A stretch of 64,000 nt of DNA. It comes from Calycina herbarum (Eukaryota; Ascomycota; Leotiomycetes; Helotiales; Pezizellaceae). Of this stretch, positions 61,043 through 64,000 are shown one piece after another. Both the position numbers and the translations under genes were made by a program. The notes under the pieces are model-generated. The model did no database searches. It was given only the letters and a program-made list of their open reading frames with translations, and had not been told where the DNA came from. Every line of letters starts with the position of its first letter. The first letter of the stretch is position 1. The stretch is taken from contig LLEY01000003.1 of NCBI GenBank assembly GCA_001414485.1, forward strand, positions 186,001-250,000. The letters run 5' to 3'.

Positions 61043-61151
61043 TTGTAATTTGATTGCTACTCTCAGACCTCTTGCTCTATTTCCCATTTCCACATCTTTC
61101 TCCATTCATAATAAGAGAAACTCTGCATCCAAATCCGAGGGATCATAATGA

Positions 61152-62761
61152 TTAGTGATGATGAGTTCTAAATCGAATTGGGCGTATCCTGACTCCACCC
61201 TTACCAGAAGGGACACCCCCAGCCTGCGTCTTGGACGACGCCCAATCTTTCTCATCCGTGTTGTCCATCTCGTCAACAAGTGTCTTCAAAGTGGCCTTGA
61301 TCACCTTCAAGAACACATTGGACTTCAATTGTTCTGGTGTGTCGACCTCGGGAATGACATGCTTCTTAGGCTTTTCTTCCTTCTCGCCCTCCCCTTCCTC
61401 GTTATTCTTCTCTTCAGTCTCCTCCGGGGCCACAGCCTCGGAACGAGTAACCATCACAGGCTTCTCACTCTCCTCGTCACCAGTGCCACCTCGAGCAATA
61501 GCCAAAAGCGCCATAACAAACAACTCCTTCAAATAAGCGAAACTAAACCCCTCAGTCATTTGAGCCAAAATCGAACAAAGACTCTCCGGGAAATCAACCA
61601 TCTCATTATCCCTCAACTTCTCCCTCCAATACTCACAATACGCACCCCTCTCCTCCTCATCCGGAAGCCTAAAATGGTATTTCCTATCGAAACGACTAGG
61701 TCGCTTGGTGATAGCGGGATCGAGGGTATCGAGATGGTTTGTCGATCCGATCATCAAAATTCCATCGTTGGATTCGAGACCGTCGACTTCGTTGAGGAAG
61801 TAGCTGCGTGTTTGGTCTGTGATTAGGGAGTCGAGGTCTTCGAAGATGAGGAGGCAGGGCGCCATGGTTCGGGCGTGCGTGAAGATTTGGCGGATCGAGG
61901 TGGTTCCTCCGTTGCTGGGGTCGAAGTTCTTGACGTAGAGGGAGGGGATGGGGTCTTCGCGGGCGGCGAGGAGGGCGATGATTGATTTTATGGTGATGGT
62001 TTTTCCGTTTCCTGGGAGGCCGTGGAGGATCAAACCTATTTATTGGTGTGTAAGTGGGAGTGACAGAGATGGGATGGACGAGATGACTTACCTCTCTTCC
62101 AAGGCACGGCAAGTTTCTTGTAGAGGTCTTTGTTATCGTAGAAACCTGTGATGTCTCCTACAAGACCGGACTTAACATCCGGGTTGAGGATCACGTCGTC
62201 GAAAGAGCTGCCTTGAACACTCTTCCAAAGATCACGACTCTTTTGCCAATGGTTTTCATCGAAGACATAAATGTCGTTTTGAAGAGCACTGCTCCACTCT
62301 CCAACAGCCAGCATGAGTTGATCAGTGAGGGAAGTTTCATCAAGGTTGTTCTCCTCGTCCTCGCGAGATACAAGGATGAAAAAGACTGGCATGACTCTGC
62401 CATTGGTCTCTTCGAATTCAGCCTCGTAGAAGATATACTCATGGCCCTCCCAGACATAGTTCCAGCGACCAAACTTGACCTTATCCTTGAGTCTACCTGC
62501 TCCACGACCAATTCGAGGACCAGGATCCTTTCGGTAGCATCGTTGAGCATTGTAGGTCTCATCGGGGTCTCGGCTCAAGGTTGCGAGGCCATCATTGGCG
62601 AAGCCTTTGAAGTCCCAACCAGCATGCTCGGCATGAGTGACATGATGATCGGGGTATATCTCTCGAAGGTGCTCCAAAAGAGTGAGCAGCGTATCAACGC
62701 GGTTACCACTGTTGTGTTCGCGGTAAGCCTCGTAGGTCATCTCGTGCTTTTCGGAATTCAT
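61152..62761 (-). CDS. AAA-type ATPase
   Basis: Exons 62761-62092 and 62035-61152 (56-nt intron) give 517 residues. Walker A GLPGNGKT is at about residue 229 and Walker B LLIFEDLDS at about 280. The sensor-1-like GSTNHLDTLDPAI and the Arg-bearing RPSRFDRKYHFRLP follow. The N-terminal 220 residues are not a BCS1 membrane-anchored domain; they form a soluble region of a fungal AAA subfamily (WNYVWEGHEYIFYEAEFE). A charged Glu/Lys linker (about residues 415-440) and a basic, His-ending C terminus follow the core. The protein probably acts as an oligomeric remodeller; substrate and compartment are unknown. A long open frame on the opposite strand (61155-61826) is a shadow of this gene. Confidence 0.88.
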
Positions 62762-63306
62762 GATGAAGGAGAGGGGAAGATGATATGGAATCTGGATTGA
62801 GGAAGGATATCTGTTGATGCTAAGAATCTATGAAGAATCAAGCTTGAGAATAAGAAAAGAAATTGACGACGGAAGGTATCATTTTTATACCAGTCTTCTT
62901 TCCCCGCTCGAAGGCAGACGTCAGGCAAACTGCCAGGCAGAAGGTCTCGAGATGTTTGCATTTTTGGAGTTGAGGATTGGTTGATAATTGCGAGTGGACC
63001 CCTGCGAGCCTACTGTAGGTAAGCGGCACTCGTCGCAGCCTTGGTGGCAAAAAATGATAGGTAACAAGAATATCGGTATTTGTCAACAAGTATTCTGAAT
63101 GGAAATGCATAACACAATAACAGTATCGGTAACATATCATACAAAAGAATGAGAAGTCCGGTAAATTAAACTCTTTCAATCGACAATCCTCACTGAACAC
63201 TATTCAGTGTTAGCTTTCTATTTCGTCATCAGGCAGACAGCCTCCATTCAGATACCTGAAGCTTATTTGCTGCGTTGGAGAAAGCATCGAGCAGCGAGTA
63301 GACTTC

Positions 63307-63654
63307 TCACGATTGAGGGGAGGTTACCAAAAGTCGGTTGAGGGCATATTTCAACGCGTGTTCAACCCAAGGCTGGCGGAGGTATCTATTCGTGGGGGAT
63401 CGCTCGTTGAGGGTAGTCATTAAAAGCGGCAGTAGCGGAACTACTTCTTCGGAACTTGATTGTTCCAAAACACCTGGAATGATAGTCCTAAATTGTTCTA
63501 GATGTTTAGACAATTTACATACATTACCAACAACGAGCGTTAGGTAGGCAGGTACGAACCTGAAATATTTACCGCCACTTTTAATGTTCATCGCAAGCCA
63601 GCCAGCGAGCCCAGGTAACACTGAATGTGGGGTAGCATGCAAACATGAGAACAA
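63307..63654 (-). CDS. Possible gene fragment containing a repeat-derived intron
   Basis: A 115-codon open frame starts at ATG 63654. The outer parts look coding (AGWLAMNIKSGGK and EEVVPLLPLLMTTLNERSPTNRYLRQPWVEHALKYALNRLL). The middle (about 63470-63575) matches the dispersed repeat in azgA intron 4. It is bounded by GTAAATATTT and CATTCCAG, so it could be an intron that happens to stay open. Product and full extent are unknown. Confidence 0.35.
   Translation of the reverse strand: MFSCLHATPHSVLPGLAGWLAMNIKSGGKYFRFVPAYLTLVVGNVCKLSKHLEQFRTIIPGVLEQSSSEEVVPLLPLLMTTLNERSPTNRYLRQPWVEHALKYALNRLLVTSPQS
63470..63580. repeat. Dispersed repeat, copy related to azgA intron 4
   Basis: On the minus strand the order GTAAATATTT, CGTACCTGCCTAACGCTCGTTGTT, AATTTAC-like words and TTGGAACAATC parallels the azgA intron-4 sequence (GCAAATATT, CGCACCTGCCTACCTGGCTC, CGTTGTT, TTGGAACAATTG). 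An inverted pair TTGTCTAAACATCTAGAACAA is inside. Confidence 0.6.
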
Positions 63655-63696
63655 TTTCCAAAAAGGGTTACCGACTTGAGAAGCTGGTCATGTGAA

Positions 63697-63724
63697 GAAG
63701 AAGAAGAAGAAGAAGAAGAAAAGG
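63697..63724. repeat. (AAG)n microsatellite
   Basis: About nine uninterrupted AAG trinucleotides, ending in a degenerate A/G-rich run. Confidence 0.9.
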
Positions 63725-64000
63725 AAGAAAACGTGACCAGAGTTGAAGCAGATCACATGAGAAGAAACTTCACATGGAAATAAACTCCCAAACAAATTCA
63801 AAAATAAAAGCCTGCTTTGGCCTGTCGATGAAGCCAATCAAGTGGGCGAGATCAATGCTTGTACGGAGATAATCCTTCAGCCGGCTGAAGATGCCCTTGT
63901 GCCAAAGGGTGCATAAAGGAGAGGCGCAGCGATTAATTCCCCCCCCTGCCTTCATGCGCTAGCAGGATCTATCTTGAAAGCATTGCTCTGTTCAAGAGAA

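Noticed and set aside
61155..61826. 223-codon plus-strand open frame opposite the AAA ATPase
   Set aside because: It lies over the second exon of a gene with clear Walker motifs, has Ser/Leu-rich composition and no domain. It is a shadow frame.

Overview
This window looks like nuclear DNA of a filamentous ascomycete (Pezizomycotina). A member of the Leotiomycetes/Helotiales is my best guess, from gene content and style only. The protein-coding genes carry many short GT-AG introns (47-72 nt) with CTAAY/CTGAY-like branch sites. The set includes fungal-type AzgA purine permease, Hrd3, Sfr1, an Artemis/SNM1-like nuclease and a PTH11-like membrane protein. The left quarter is a repeat island whose stop-riddled reading frames are typical of repeat-induced point mutation (RIP).

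Layout. (1) 1-16.2 kb: at least three Ty3/Gypsy LTR retrotransposons (two on +, one on -). All are inactivated: TpG and CpA are almost absent, TpA is in excess and TAG/TAA codons are everywhere. (2) 16.36-16.88 kb: a 509-bp terminal-inverted-repeat element with a TA target duplication. (3) 17.9-21.7 kb: an Artemis/SNM1-type DNA-repair nuclease gene (+). (4) 21.7-29.3 kb: mostly intergenic, with one conserved-looking but unrecognised gene (25.4-26.6 kb, +). (5) 29.4-33.2 kb: an eroded PTH11-like membrane protein, a 720-bp TIR element and two hypothetical reading frames. (6) 33.8-40.6 kb: a very large gene (-, about 1,690 codons) with an HSP90/GHKL-type ATPase at the N terminus and a NO VEIN C-terminal (DUF3883, ExK motif) domain at the C terminus. 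A Tc1/mariner-type transposon sits inside its last intron, and there is one apparent frameshift. (7) 43.5-44.5 kb: Sfr1 recombination mediator (-). (8) 45.2-47.4 kb: a histidine phosphatase (-) whose frame continues through isolated stop codons into a tandem-repeat domain. (9) 48.8-62.8 kb: a dense block of housekeeping genes: AzgA, Hrd3, a WDR89-like WD40 protein, FRG1, a 2OG-Fe(II) oxygenase and an AAA ATPase. All are on - except the oxygenase. (10) 62.8-64 kb: one weak reading frame and a microsatellite.

The genes do not form one pathway. Two concern DNA repair (Artemis-like nuclease, Sfr1), one ER quality control (Hrd3) and one purine uptake (AzgA). FRG1 and the oxygenase are divergent over a 242-bp shared promoter. 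A recurring theme is mobile DNA tolerated in introns: the Tc1/mariner insertion reconstructs exactly to a 57-nt intron, and the oversized introns of azgA and the Artemis-like gene contain short dispersed hairpin repeats also found elsewhere in the window. Gene models were spliced by eye. Codon phase closes to a multiple of three for every intact gene listed.
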